Origin: Halorussus salilacus
GTDB lineage: Archaea; Halobacteriota; Halobacteria; Halobacteriales; Haladaptataceae
Direction: 5' to 3'
NCBI RefSeq assembly: GCF_024138125.1
Contig: NZ_CP099993.1
Span: 992,001 to 1,056,000 of the forward strand
Length of the DNA stretch: 64,000 bases
The notes under the pieces are model-generated. The model made no database searches and was not told the DNA's origin. It saw only the letters and a program-made list of their open reading frames with translations. Below, in pieces: positions 40,311 to 48,236 of the stretch. How positions within the stretch are numbered: position 1 is the stretch's first letter; every line of letters begins with the position of its first letter. A program made the translations under genes and the position numbers.

Positions 40311-43300
40311 CGGCAGGCACCTCTTCGTCGCCGTCTCCCAGCTGGATGCCCGTCACGGTGCTGACGTTGTCGCCCTGCATCGTGACGCCGATGGCGCGTT
40401 CCGAGCGCTCCATCATCGCCGACCGGTGGGAGACGACCACGAACTGGGCGTCGCCAGCGAGTTCGTCGACCATCTCGCCGACGCGCTCGGCGTTGGCGGC
40501 GTCGAGGAAGGCGTCGACCTCGTCCAAGGCGTAGAACGGCGCGGGGTTGTACCGCTGGATGGCGAAGATGAAGGCCAGCGCGGTCAGGCTCTTCTCGCCG
40601 CCAGACATCGCGTCGAGGCGCTGGATGGGCTTGTCGCCCGGCTGGGCCTTCATCGTCAGCCCGCCCTCGAAGGGGTCGGCTTCGTCTTCGAGGTGGAGGT
40701 CGCCGGTCCCGTTCGAGAGGCGCTCGAAGATGTGCTGGAACTGGTCGTCGATGGCCTCGTAGGCCTCCATGAAGGTGGCCTTCTTCTGGGACTCGTAGGA
40801 GTCGATGCGCTCGCGTATCCCGTCGCGCTCCTCGACCAGCACCGACTTGCGCTCTTCGAGGTCGTCGAGGTCGGCCTCGACCTCGTCGTACTCGTCGATG
40901 GCGAGCATGTTGACGGGTTCGAGCGCCTCCATCTGGCGTTCGAGCCGCGCGATGTTGTCCTCGACCTCGTCGAGGTCGGGAATCTCGTCGGCGTCGTAGT
41001 CGCCGACCCGCTCTTCGAGTTCCGCCACGTCGGCTTCGAGGCGCTGTTCGCTCCGGCGCAGACTTTCGAGGCGGTTCTCGACCGACTCGACCTCCGATTT
41101 CTTCTCGTCGCGGTCCTGCTGGGCCGCCCGGAGGTCGTCCTTGAGGTCGGTCCGCTCGTCTTTGAGCTCGGTGAGCTCCTCTTCGAGCTCCTCGACCGCC
41201 GCGCGCTTCTCGTCGAGGAGGTCCTCGTTGTCCTCGATTTCTGCCTCCAGCTCCGAAATCTTCTCCTCCTGTTCGGCCTTGCGGTTCTGGGCGCGCTCGA
41301 TGTCGTCGTGGAGGTCCTCGATGGCGTCCTCGGCGTACTGCTTCTCCAACTGGAGCTCGTTGAGTTCGCCGTCGAGGTCGTCGATCTTCTCCTCTAGCAC
41401 CTCGATGTCGGCCTCGATGTCCTCGGCCTCCGCGGTGAGTTCCGGAATCCGGGAGTCGGCGAGTTCGGCTTCGAGTTCCGCAATCGAGTCCTCCACGTCG
41501 GCGATGACTGCCTCGCGCTCGTCGATCTCGTCCTCTATCTCCTGCATCTGCTCGTCGACCGCCTCGCGTTCGGCCTCCATCGCGACGAGTTCGTCTTCGA
41601 GGTCGTCGATGCGCTCGCGGACCTCCTCTAACTCCGAGTCGGTCCGCTCGATGTCGGACTCGATGGACCGGACTTGGTCGGTGGCGTCGCTCTTGCGGTC
41701 GCGAGCGTCGTCGAGGCGGCCCTCCACGTCGCGGACGTCCTCGCGGATGGACCGGCGCTCGTCCTCCAGTTCGTTGATGCGCTTGGCGACCCGTTCGAGT
41801 TGGCCCTTCCCCGACTTCGAGAACGAGTAGCGCGACCCCGACTTCGACCCGCCGGTCATCGCGCCGCTCTTCTCGACCAGCTCGCCCGAGAGGGTCACCA
41901 GCCGGTAGTCGCCCATGAAGTCGCGGGCGGTGTCGAGGTTCTCGACGACCAGCGTGTCGCCGAGGACGTACGAGAAGATGCCCGAGTACTGCGAGTCGAA
42001 GTCCACGAGGTTGTACGCGAAGTCCACCACGCCCGGCGCGTTGGGGGCCGACGGGAGGTTCCGGTCGTGCATCTCCGTCATCGGCAGGAAGGTCGCGCGC
42101 CCGGCGTTCCGGGACTTGAGGTACTCGATGCAGTCCTGACCGACGCCGTCGTCGTCGACGACCACGTTCGCCATCCGGCCGCCCGCCGCGGTCTCGCAGG
42201 CGGTGGCGTACTTCTCGGAGACGCTCCCGAGCTGGGCGACCGCGCCGTGGACGCCGTCGAGTCCCGCGTTCAGGACCGTCGAGACCGCGCGGCCGAACGA
42301 CGAGTCGCCGTTCTCGTCGGCCTTCGCCTCCAGTCTGGCGTACTCGCTCTGTTTGGCCTGTAGCTCGTCCTCGACCGAGTCGAGGTCGCTCTGGAGTTCG
42401 CGCTTCTCCTGCTTGAGGTCCTCGACCACGTCGTCTATCTGGGCCCGATTCCGCTCGGCCTTGGCGAGCTCGTCTTCGAGGTCGTCGAGCTTGGTCTCCA
42501 GCTCGGGAATCCGCTCGCGGGCCTCGTCCAGCTCGGTCTCCTTCTCGCTCTCGGCGTTCGAGCGCCGCCGGGCCTCGTCGAGCAGGCGGTCCTTCTCGCG
42601 CTGGAGGTCGTTCTTCTCGCCCTTCTCCGCTTCGAGGCGCTCCTTGCGCTCGGCGAGTTCGGCCTTGACCTCGTCGTACTCGGTGTCGATGGCGTCTATC
42701 TCGGCCTCGACCTCCTCCAGTTCGGCCTCCTTCCCCTGGAGGTCGGCCTTCACCGACGACTTCTCTATCTTGATGTCGCGGATGTCGCTTTCGAGCTCGT
42801 CGACGGTCTCCTGCTTGCGGTCTATCTCGACGAAGGCCTGTCGGCGGGTGTTCTCGGCGTCCTGAATCTTCTCCTCAGCCGACTCGATTTTGTCTTCGAG
42901 CCGCGATATCTCGCCCTTGACCTCCTCGATTTCGCTCTTGATTTCGAGCTGTTCGTCCTCGCCCTTTCGTTCAATCTCGGCGTTCAGCTCCTCCAGTTCG
43001 TCTTCGAGTCGGACGACCTTCCCCTGCTTCGCGTCCAGTTCTGCCTGCAACTCGGCGAGTTCGTCCTCGCGCTCGTCGATGTCCTCGCGGGTGTGACGGA
43101 GGTCCTCGCGCTTCTCTTCGAGCTCCGCGGCGCGGACGAACCCCTCGTACTCCTCTTTCTCCTCGCGCAGTCCCTGGTATTCGAGGGCGGTCTCGCGCTC
43201 GTCTTCGAGCTGGTCGAGGCGTTCGCGCTTCTCCTCGATGCGGAGTTCGGCCTCGTCGATGCGCTCTTTGACGACGTCGAGCTCTTCGAGGGCGTCTTCC

Positions 43301-43884
43301 TTCTTGGCGTCGAACTCAGCGACCCCCGCTATCTCGTCGATGATCTGGCGACGCTCGTAGGGGGTCATGTTGATGATCTCGGTCACGTCGCCCTGCATGA
43401 CGACGTTGTACCCCTCGGGCGTGACTCCGGCCTGCGCGAGCAGGTCCTGAATGTCCGAGAGGTTGACCGACCGACCGTTGAGGTAGTAGTAGGAGTAGTA
43501 GTTGTCGTCGGTCTCCTTGACCCGGCGCTTGATGGTGATCTCCTCGACGTCGCCGACGTTCTCCGATCCGGCGGCGTTGACGACCTGCGCCCGGTCTACG
43601 GTGCCGTCGCCGTTGTCCAGCACCACCTCGACGCTGGCCTCGCGGGGGCCGCTCGACGCGTCGCCCTCGCCAGCGTGACCAGGATTGTAGATGAGGTCGG
43701 TGAGTTTCTCGGCGCGGATGCCGCGGGTCCGAGCGAGGCCGAGCGCGAACAGGATGCTGTCGATGATGTTGCTCTTTCCGGAGCCGTTCGGCCCGCTGAC
43801 GGTCGTGAAATCCTCGTAGAACGGGATCTCGGTCTTGCGTCCGAAGCTCTTGAAGTTGTCCAAGACGAGCTTTTTGATGTGCAT
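40303..43884 (-). CDS. smc: Chromosome segregation ATPase Smc
   Basis: A 1193-aa SMC protein. Walker A is GPNGSGKSNIIDSI at the N-terminus. Two long coiled coils flank a hinge at about residues 520-680 (DGVHGAVAQLGSV). The ABC signature AMSGGEKSLTALAF and Walker B FYALDEVDAFLD are at the C-terminus. It compacts and segregates chromosomes together with ScpA. It starts 21 bp after the DUF7518 gene and overlaps scpA, forming one operon. Confidence 0.97.
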   Translation of the reverse strand: MHIKKLVLDNFKSFGRKTEIPFYEDFTTVSGPNGSGKSNIIDSILFALGLARTRGIRAEKLTDLIYNPGHAGEGDASSGPREASVEVVLDNGDGTVDRAQVVNAAGSENVGDVEEITIKRRVKETDDNYYSYYYLNGRSVNLSDIQDLLAQAGVTPEGYNVVMQGDVTEIINMTPYERRQIIDEIAGVAEFDAKKEDALEELDVVKERIDEAELRIEEKRERLDQLEDERETALEYQGLREEKEEYEGFVRAAELEEKREDLRHTREDIDEREDELAELQAELDAKQGKVVRLEDELEELNAEIERKGEDEQLEIKSEIEEVKGEISRLEDKIESAEEKIQDAENTRRQAFVEIDRKQETVDELESDIRDIKIEKSSVKADLQGKEAELEEVEAEIDAIDTEYDEVKAELAERKERLEAEKGEKNDLQREKDRLLDEARRRSNAESEKETELDEARERIPELETKLDDLEDELAKAERNRAQIDDVVEDLKQEKRELQSDLDSVEDELQAKQSEYARLEAKADENGDSSFGRAVSTVLNAGLDGVHGAVAQLGSVSEKYATACETAAGGRMANVVVDDDGVGQDCIEYLKSRNAGRATFLPMTEMHDRNLPSAPNAPGVVDFAYNLVDFDSQYSGIFSYVLGDTLVVENLDTARDFMGDYRLVTLSGELVEKSGAMTGGSKSGSRYSFSKSGKGQLERVAKRINELEDERRSIREDVRDVEGRLDDARDRKSDATDQVRSIESDIERTDSELEEVRERIDDLEDELVAMEAEREAVDEQMQEIEDEIDEREAVIADVEDSIAELEAELADSRIPELTAEAEDIEADIEVLEEKIDDLDGELNELQLEKQYAEDAIEDLHDDIERAQNRKAEQEEKISELEAEIEDNEDLLDEKRAAVEELEEELTELKDERTDLKDDLRAAQQDRDEKKSEVESVENRLESLRRSEQRLEADVAELEERVGDYDADEIPDLDEVEDNIARLERQMEALEPVNMLAIDEYDEVEADLDDLEERKSVLVEERDGIRERIDSYESQKKATFMEAYEAIDDQFQHIFERLSNGTGDLHLEDEADPFEGGLTMKAQPGDKPIQRLDAMSGGEKSLTALAFIFAIQRYNPAPFYALDEVDAFLDAANAERVGEMVDELAGDAQFVVVSHRSAMMERSERAIGVTMQGDNVSTVTGIQLGDGDEEVPADD

Positions 43885-43905
43885 GATTGCTCGTACGGGG
43901 CCGCG

Positions 43906-44187
43906 TTACGCGACGATGATGTCGTCGCCCAAGCCGGAATCGTCCCCCGTCTCGTCTTCTTCCTTGGACTGGTCGCTTTTAGACTCGTCGTTATCATCGT
44001 TCGCTCGCGGGGAACTCGGTCCTCCCGCCGCGTCGGCCGACCTGCCGTCGGTCGCGGCACCCTCCGACTCCAGCGTTTCGAGGCGCTCGTTGACTTCGAC
44101 GAGTTCCTCGGTCAGTCCCTGCACCGTCGCTTCGAGCCGGTCTATCTTCGCTTCGAGTTCCTCGACTCGCTCGTCGGCGTCACTCAT
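43906..44187 (-). CDS. DUF7518-like coiled-coil protein, first gene of smc operon
   Basis: A 93-aa protein: an N-terminal coiled coil (ADERVEELEAKIDRLEATVQ) and an acidic tail (DNDESKSDQSKEEDETGDD). It matches the small haloarchaeal DUF7518 proteins that precede smc. Its promoter, CGTTTATGG (minus strand, centre about 44214), is 27 nt before ATG 44187. Confidence 0.8.
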   Translation of the reverse strand: MSDADERVEELEAKIDRLEATVQGLTEELVEVNERLETLESEGAATDGRSADAAGGPSSPRANDDNDESKSDQSKEEDETGDDSGLGDDIIVA

Positions 44188-44210
44188 TATGCGTGAGGGG
44201 TCACGGGAGG

Positions 44211-44219
44211 ACCATAAAC
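44211..44219 (-). promoter_or_regulatory. TATA box of the DUF7518-smc-scpA operon
   Basis: CGTTTATGG on the minus strand about 27 nt before ATG 44187; supports leaderless transcription of the operon. Confidence 0.55.
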
Positions 44220-44408
44220 GTACGTCAGACGAATATCAATGAATTTATAGTTCGGATTGGCGGTGACCGAGGCGTGACAGTTCGACCGCCAAGCACCGCC
44301 AGAAAGCGCTCGGCGACCCCGTCCACCGTGAATCGGGCGGTGACATGGACCACCGGAAACGCCCGGTGAACCGTCCGACCGGAATCGGCCGACTGGACAA
44401 TCCACGGG

Positions 44409-44689
44409 GTGGGGACTTCCGAAAGACTGCGCTTCGTCGTCGCGCCGTCGGCGCGACTGCTCGGAAGAGCGAAGCCCTTCCGGCGCTTGTCTTTCGACTT
44501 CCCACTTGCTCCGCTCGCGGGAATGAAAGGGGCCGCCCGCTCGCGGTCACGCGAGCGAAGCGAGTGTGACCTCGGGAGACGCAAGTTGTCTCCCGGCGCT
44601 TGCATGGTCGTCTCAGCGACCCCTATCCGGAGCGAACGAAGTGAGCGGAGGATATGTCGCTGAGCGACCGCGAGCGGGCGGAGGCTTTC
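44409..44689. ncRNA. Candidate structured RNA or MITE-like element (two domains)
   Basis: Domain 1: GTGGG/CCCAC (44409-44413 with 44501-44505), CGAAAGAC/GTCTTTCG (44420-44427 with 44489-44496), GCTTCG/CGAAGC (44431-44436 with 44470-44475), GTCGCGCC/GGCGCGAC (44439-44446 with 44450-44457). Domain 2: a closing stem of CCGCCCGCTCGCGGTC and its complement plus GAAAG/CTTTC (44525-44548 with 44666-44689), containing CGGGAGAC/GTCTCCCG (44573-44580 with 44588-44595) and TCAGCGAC/GTCGCTGA (44613-44620 with 44656-44663) enclosing TATCC/GGATA. Strand and transcription are unknown. Confidence 0.45.
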
Positions 44690-44791
44690 TGGACGTTCAC
44701 GACGTCACCGTGTCCAATTCCTAACGAACGGGAACTCTTCCAGACCATTCCCCGAAATCGCTCCGGAAATTCGTCTCCGCGCAGTCCCGTA

Positions 44792-44801
44792 GCCTTTTAA
44801 C
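44792..44801 (+). promoter_or_regulatory. gatB TATA box
   Basis: CCTTTTAACG (centre about 44797) about 29 nt before ATG 44826; leaderless transcript is likely. Confidence 0.55.
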
Positions 44802-44825
44802 GCTCACGCCCCGAACGGGCGGGTA

Positions 44826-46313
44826 ATGACCCCTCAGGCTGTCCAGCAGGAGGACCTCGCGGTCGTCATCGGACTGGAGGTCCACGTCCAGCTGGAGACG
44901 GACACGAAGATCTTCTGCGGCTGTTCGACCGACGTGGCCGACGACGAACCGAACACCCACACCTGTCCGGTGTGTCTCGGCCTTCCGGGCGCGCTCCCGG
45001 TGCTGAACGAGGCGGCGGTCGAGTCGGCCGTGAAGGTTGGGAAGGCCATCGACGCCGACGTCCCCGAGGAGACCACGTTCCACCGGAAGAACTACTTCTA
45101 CCCCGACCTGCCGAAGGGGTTCCAGATAACCCAGTACGACGCGCCTATCTGTCAGGACGGCGAGCTCGCCGTCGAGGTCGACGGCGAGCGCCGGACCGTG
45201 GGCATCCAGCGCGCCCATCTCGAAGAGGACCCCGGGAGCCTCCAGCACCAGGGCGGCAACATCGACAGCGCCGACTACACGCTGGTCGACTACAACCGCG
45301 CGGGCGTCCCGCTGATGGAGATCGTGACGGAGCCCGACTTCCGTGGTGCCGAGGAGGTCCGGGCCTTCCTTGCCAAGCTCGAGGAGGTCCTCGAATATCT
45401 GGGCGTCTTCGACAGCGGGCGCGACGGGAGCCTCCGAATCGACGCCAACCTCAGCGTCGTCCCCGCCGACGAGGTCGGCGACGACGGCGAGATTAGCGAG
45501 GAGACCCTCGAAGAAGCCAACCGGACCGAGGTCAAGAACATCTCCAGCCACAAGGGCGCACAGAAGGCGCTCTCCTACGAGGCGACCCGCCAGAAGAACT
45601 CCATCAAGCGCGGTCGCGAGATAGCACAGGAGACCCGCCACTGGGACGAGGCCCGCGGCGTCACCGTCTCGATGCGCTCGAAGGAGGAGGAGAAGGACTA
45701 CCGCTACTTCCGCGAGGCCGACCTGCCGCCCCTGCAGGTCAGCGACTGGAAGCAGAAGTTAGAGATTCCCGAGCTTCCGGACGCGCGCCGCGAGCGCTTC
45801 CGCGAGGAGTACGGCCTGAGCGAGGAGGCGGCCTCGAAGCTCACCTCCACCAAGCAGGTCGCCGACTTCTACGAGGACGTGGCGAGCGAGTTCGACCCCG
45901 ACCTCGCGGCGACGTGGGTCGCCGACAATCTGCTCGGCGAACTCAACTACCGCGATATGGCGATTACGGACGTTGCAGACCGCCTCGACGAGTTCAAGCG
46001 ACTCGTCGAACTCGTCGCCGACGAGGAGATCACCACCAAGAACGCCGAGGAGGTCGTCCTCCGCGAGATGCTCGACGAGGGCGAGGACCCCGAGACCGTC
46101 ATCGACCGCGAGGACCTCGGCAAGGCCGACGAGGGCGCGGTCGAGGGCGCGGTCGCGGAGGCCATCGAGGAGAACCCCGACGCGGTCGAGGATTACCACG
46201 CGGGCGAGGACGGCGCGCTCAACTTCCTCGTCGGGCAGGTGATGCAGAAGACCGGCGGGAGCGCCGACCCCGGTTCGGTGAACGGACTGCTCCGCGAGCG
46301 ACTCGACGAGTAA
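44826..46313 (+). CDS. gatB: Asp/Glu-tRNA amidotransferase subunit B
   Basis: A 495-aa GatB, the kinase/transamidase subunit of GatCAB that makes Asn-tRNA and Gln-tRNA by amidation. Motifs are VVIGLEVHVQLETDTKIFCGC, CPVCLGLPGALPVLN, KNYFYPDLPKGFQITQYD and YNRAGVPLMEIVTEPD. The C-terminal helical YqeY-like tail ends NGLLRERLDE. Start ATG 44826. gatA and gatC are not adjacent. Confidence 0.95.
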   Translation: MTPQAVQQEDLAVVIGLEVHVQLETDTKIFCGCSTDVADDEPNTHTCPVCLGLPGALPVLNEAAVESAVKVGKAIDADVPEETTFHRKNYFYPDLPKGFQITQYDAPICQDGELAVEVDGERRTVGIQRAHLEEDPGSLQHQGGNIDSADYTLVDYNRAGVPLMEIVTEPDFRGAEEVRAFLAKLEEVLEYLGVFDSGRDGSLRIDANLSVVPADEVGDDGEISEETLEEANRTEVKNISSHKGAQKALSYEATRQKNSIKRGREIAQETRHWDEARGVTVSMRSKEEEKDYRYFREADLPPLQVSDWKQKLEIPELPDARRERFREEYGLSEEAASKLTSTKQVADFYEDVASEFDPDLAATWVADNLLGELNYRDMAITDVADRLDEFKRLVELVADEEITTKNAEEVVLREMLDEGEDPETVIDREDLGKADEGAVEGAVAEAIEENPDAVEDYHAGEDGALNFLVGQVMQKTGGSADPGSVNGLLRERLDE

Positions 46314-46450
46314 GCGTGATTGCGAGCAGGCGGCGCGTGGATCGGTTCGGATGTCCATCGGTCACGAGGGGCGCGCCGCGCTCCCGCTTCGACCCCTCGC
46401 GGCAGTTCTCAGGTCACGGGGAGGGTTGGCCGCGGCTTCGGATTTAAAGT

Positions 46451-47878
46451 TCAGTCCCCGGGCGTCACCGACTCGTCTTTCTCGATGACGCCCTCCTTCC
46501 AGCGGCCGAGACCGAACCAGAGGACCCCGACCGCGAACGACCCGAGCGCCGACGCAGACCACGCCCACCAGAGGCCGTCGGTACCCCACGCGAATCCGGC
46601 GACGGAGACCCCGCCGAGGGTGACGGTCCCCTGATACGCGAACAGGAGCGCGAGCGGGATGCGGAACACCCACCGCGAGAGGAACGAGAGCGCCATCGCG
46701 ACCGTCGTGTCGCCAGCACCCCGGAACCCGCCCTGCACGACCATCAGCCCGCCGAAGAAAGCGAGGAAGGGCGCGATGATTCGGAGGAAATCGACGCCCT
46801 CCGCGACCACCGCGGGCTCGCGGATGAACACCCGCATCGCCTCGGCGGGGAACGCGAACATGAGCGCTCCGGCCCCGAACAGGACCGCCATCGTTCCCGC
46901 GGTCGCCTTCCACGTAACCTCGGCGGCACGGTCGGGCGTGTCGGCTCCGAGGTTCTGGCCGACGCCGGTCGCGGCCGCCTGCCCGACCGCGCCCGAGACG
47001 GTCCACGACACCGACATCAGTCGGACGCCGACGCCGTAGGCCGCGGTCGGAATCGGGCCGAACCGCGCGACCAGCGCGGCCATCGCGACCGCCGCGAAGC
47101 TGCGGGCAGCGCCGTCGACGGTCGCGGGCGAGCCCACGGTCACGAGCTTCTTCATCACCGGCCTGTCGGGCCGGAGGTCCTCCAGTCGGAGTCGGACGCC
47201 CCAGTCCCCGCGAACGAGGATGTAGATGCCGACGAGGGCCACGAGGACCCGCGAGATGAGCGTCGCGACCGCCGCTCCCCGGGTGCCCCACTCGGGGAAC
47301 GGGCCCCAGCCGAGGATGAAGAAGGGGTCCAGCACCACGTTCAATCCCGCGGAGATGACCATCAGCCACATCGCGGTCTTGGTGTCGCCCGCGCCCCGGA
47401 GGACCGCCCGGAAGACGAAAAAGAGGAACGTGAAGGGGATGGCGACGAACAGGACCTCGATGTACGCCAGCGCGTCGGTGTACACCTGCCCCTCCGCGCC
47501 GACCAGCGAGACGAGGGGTTCGCGGACGGCGAACCCGACCGTCGCGAGCGTCAGCCCGACCGCGACCGCGAGCAGGACGGTCTGGGCGACCACGTTGTCT
47601 GCCCGGCGGTCGTTGCCCGCGCCGACGTGCTGGGAGACCAGCGCGACCGACGCCGCGGTCAGCCCCATCGCGACCGAGACGAACATCCACGAGGTCGGGA
47701 ACATCAGCGAGACCGCCGCGACCGCCTCGGGACTGACGCGACCCACCCAGAACATATCCGCGAGGTTGTAGAACGTCTGGAGGAGGTTGCCCGCGACGAG
47801 GGGCCACGACAGACTCATCAGTTTCGGCGTGATGGCCCCGGTCGTCATGTCGACTCGGCTGTCGGCTTGCTTCGACAC
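46451..47878 (-). CDS. MATE family efflux transporter
   Basis: A 475-aa, 12-helix transporter with MATE patterns PLVAGNLLQTFYNLADMFWVG, AVSLMFPTSWMF, QHVGAGNDRRADN and, in the second half, GVGQNLGADTPDRAAEV and GGLMVVQGGFRGAGDT. It would export cationic drugs or metabolites in exchange for Na+ or H+. The start is GTG at 47878, with TTTAAG about 30 nt upstream on the minus strand. Confidence 0.92.
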   Translation of the reverse strand: MSKQADSRVDMTTGAITPKLMSLSWPLVAGNLLQTFYNLADMFWVGRVSPEAVAAVSLMFPTSWMFVSVAMGLTAASVALVSQHVGAGNDRRADNVVAQTVLLAVAVGLTLATVGFAVREPLVSLVGAEGQVYTDALAYIEVLFVAIPFTFLFFVFRAVLRGAGDTKTAMWLMVISAGLNVVLDPFFILGWGPFPEWGTRGAAVATLISRVLVALVGIYILVRGDWGVRLRLEDLRPDRPVMKKLVTVGSPATVDGAARSFAAVAMAALVARFGPIPTAAYGVGVRLMSVSWTVSGAVGQAAATGVGQNLGADTPDRAAEVTWKATAGTMAVLFGAGALMFAFPAEAMRVFIREPAVVAEGVDFLRIIAPFLAFFGGLMVVQGGFRGAGDTTVAMALSFLSRWVFRIPLALLFAYQGTVTLGGVSVAGFAWGTDGLWWAWSASALGSFAVGVLWFGLGRWKEGVIEKDESVTPGD

Positions 47879-47947
47879 GGCTCTCGGTGGTCAATCGGGC
47901 AAGACGTTCTTAAACGCATCCGTTCCCGTTCGGTTCTGCCGGGTTCC

Positions 47948-47984
47948 GACCGGACAGCGCGGTCGCCGACCGCGCTGTCCGGTC
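47948..47984. terminator. Perfect 17-bp hairpin
   Basis: GACCGGACAGCGCGGTC with loop GCC and its exact complement. It lies 70 bp upstream of the MATE gene, between two divergent promoters, so termination is not its obvious role; it may be a regulatory stem or repeat. Confidence 0.5.
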
Positions 47985-48225
47985 CCTCGACACGACTCCT
48001 ATTCCACGACACGACTCCTATTATTTGACTTCCCGCCCGCGCACCCGGACACACCCGCGCGTGAGCGCGCTTGCCCCGTCGCCTTCGTGCGATTTTTCGC
48101 GGCGAAAGCTTTACCCACCCTGTTGTCCTACCGGGAACACGATGACCGACCAGCGACCCCCGGAGCGACACCTGAACTCGGGGCGACGTTCGGAGCGACC
48201 CCCGAGTCCCGGACGACCCCCGACG

Positions 48226-48233
48226 GGAGGTGA
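48226..48233 (+). promoter_or_regulatory. Shine-Dalgarno deciding the topA start
   Basis: GGAGGTGA ends 3 nt before ATG 48237, an almost perfect complement to the 16S rRNA tail. It implies a leadered mRNA for topA. Confidence 0.65.
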
Positions 48234-48236
48234 GGC

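Larger units (their letters stand above)
44188..44825. other. 638-bp intergenic region with a structured element
   Basis: A minus-strand frame (44225-44605) is present but is low-complexity sequence lying over hairpins and is not believed. The region contains a two-part structured element (44409-44505 and 44525-44689) and the gatB promoter. No other gene is seen. Confidence 0.7.
47879..48236. other. Intergenic region before topA
   Basis: It contains a perfect 17-bp hairpin (47948-47984), a 19-bp-period direct repeat CGACACGACTCCTATT (47988-48003 and 48007-48022), a TATA-like CTTTACCC at about 48109-48116, and a short ORF (48142-48246) overlapping the topA start. Confidence 0.6.

Noticed and set aside
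44225-44605. 126-aa minus-strand ORF upstream of gatB
   Set aside because: It lies over the hairpin-rich element, is biased to Arg/Ser/Pro and shows no protein-like pattern; it looks like an artefact of structured non-coding DNA.
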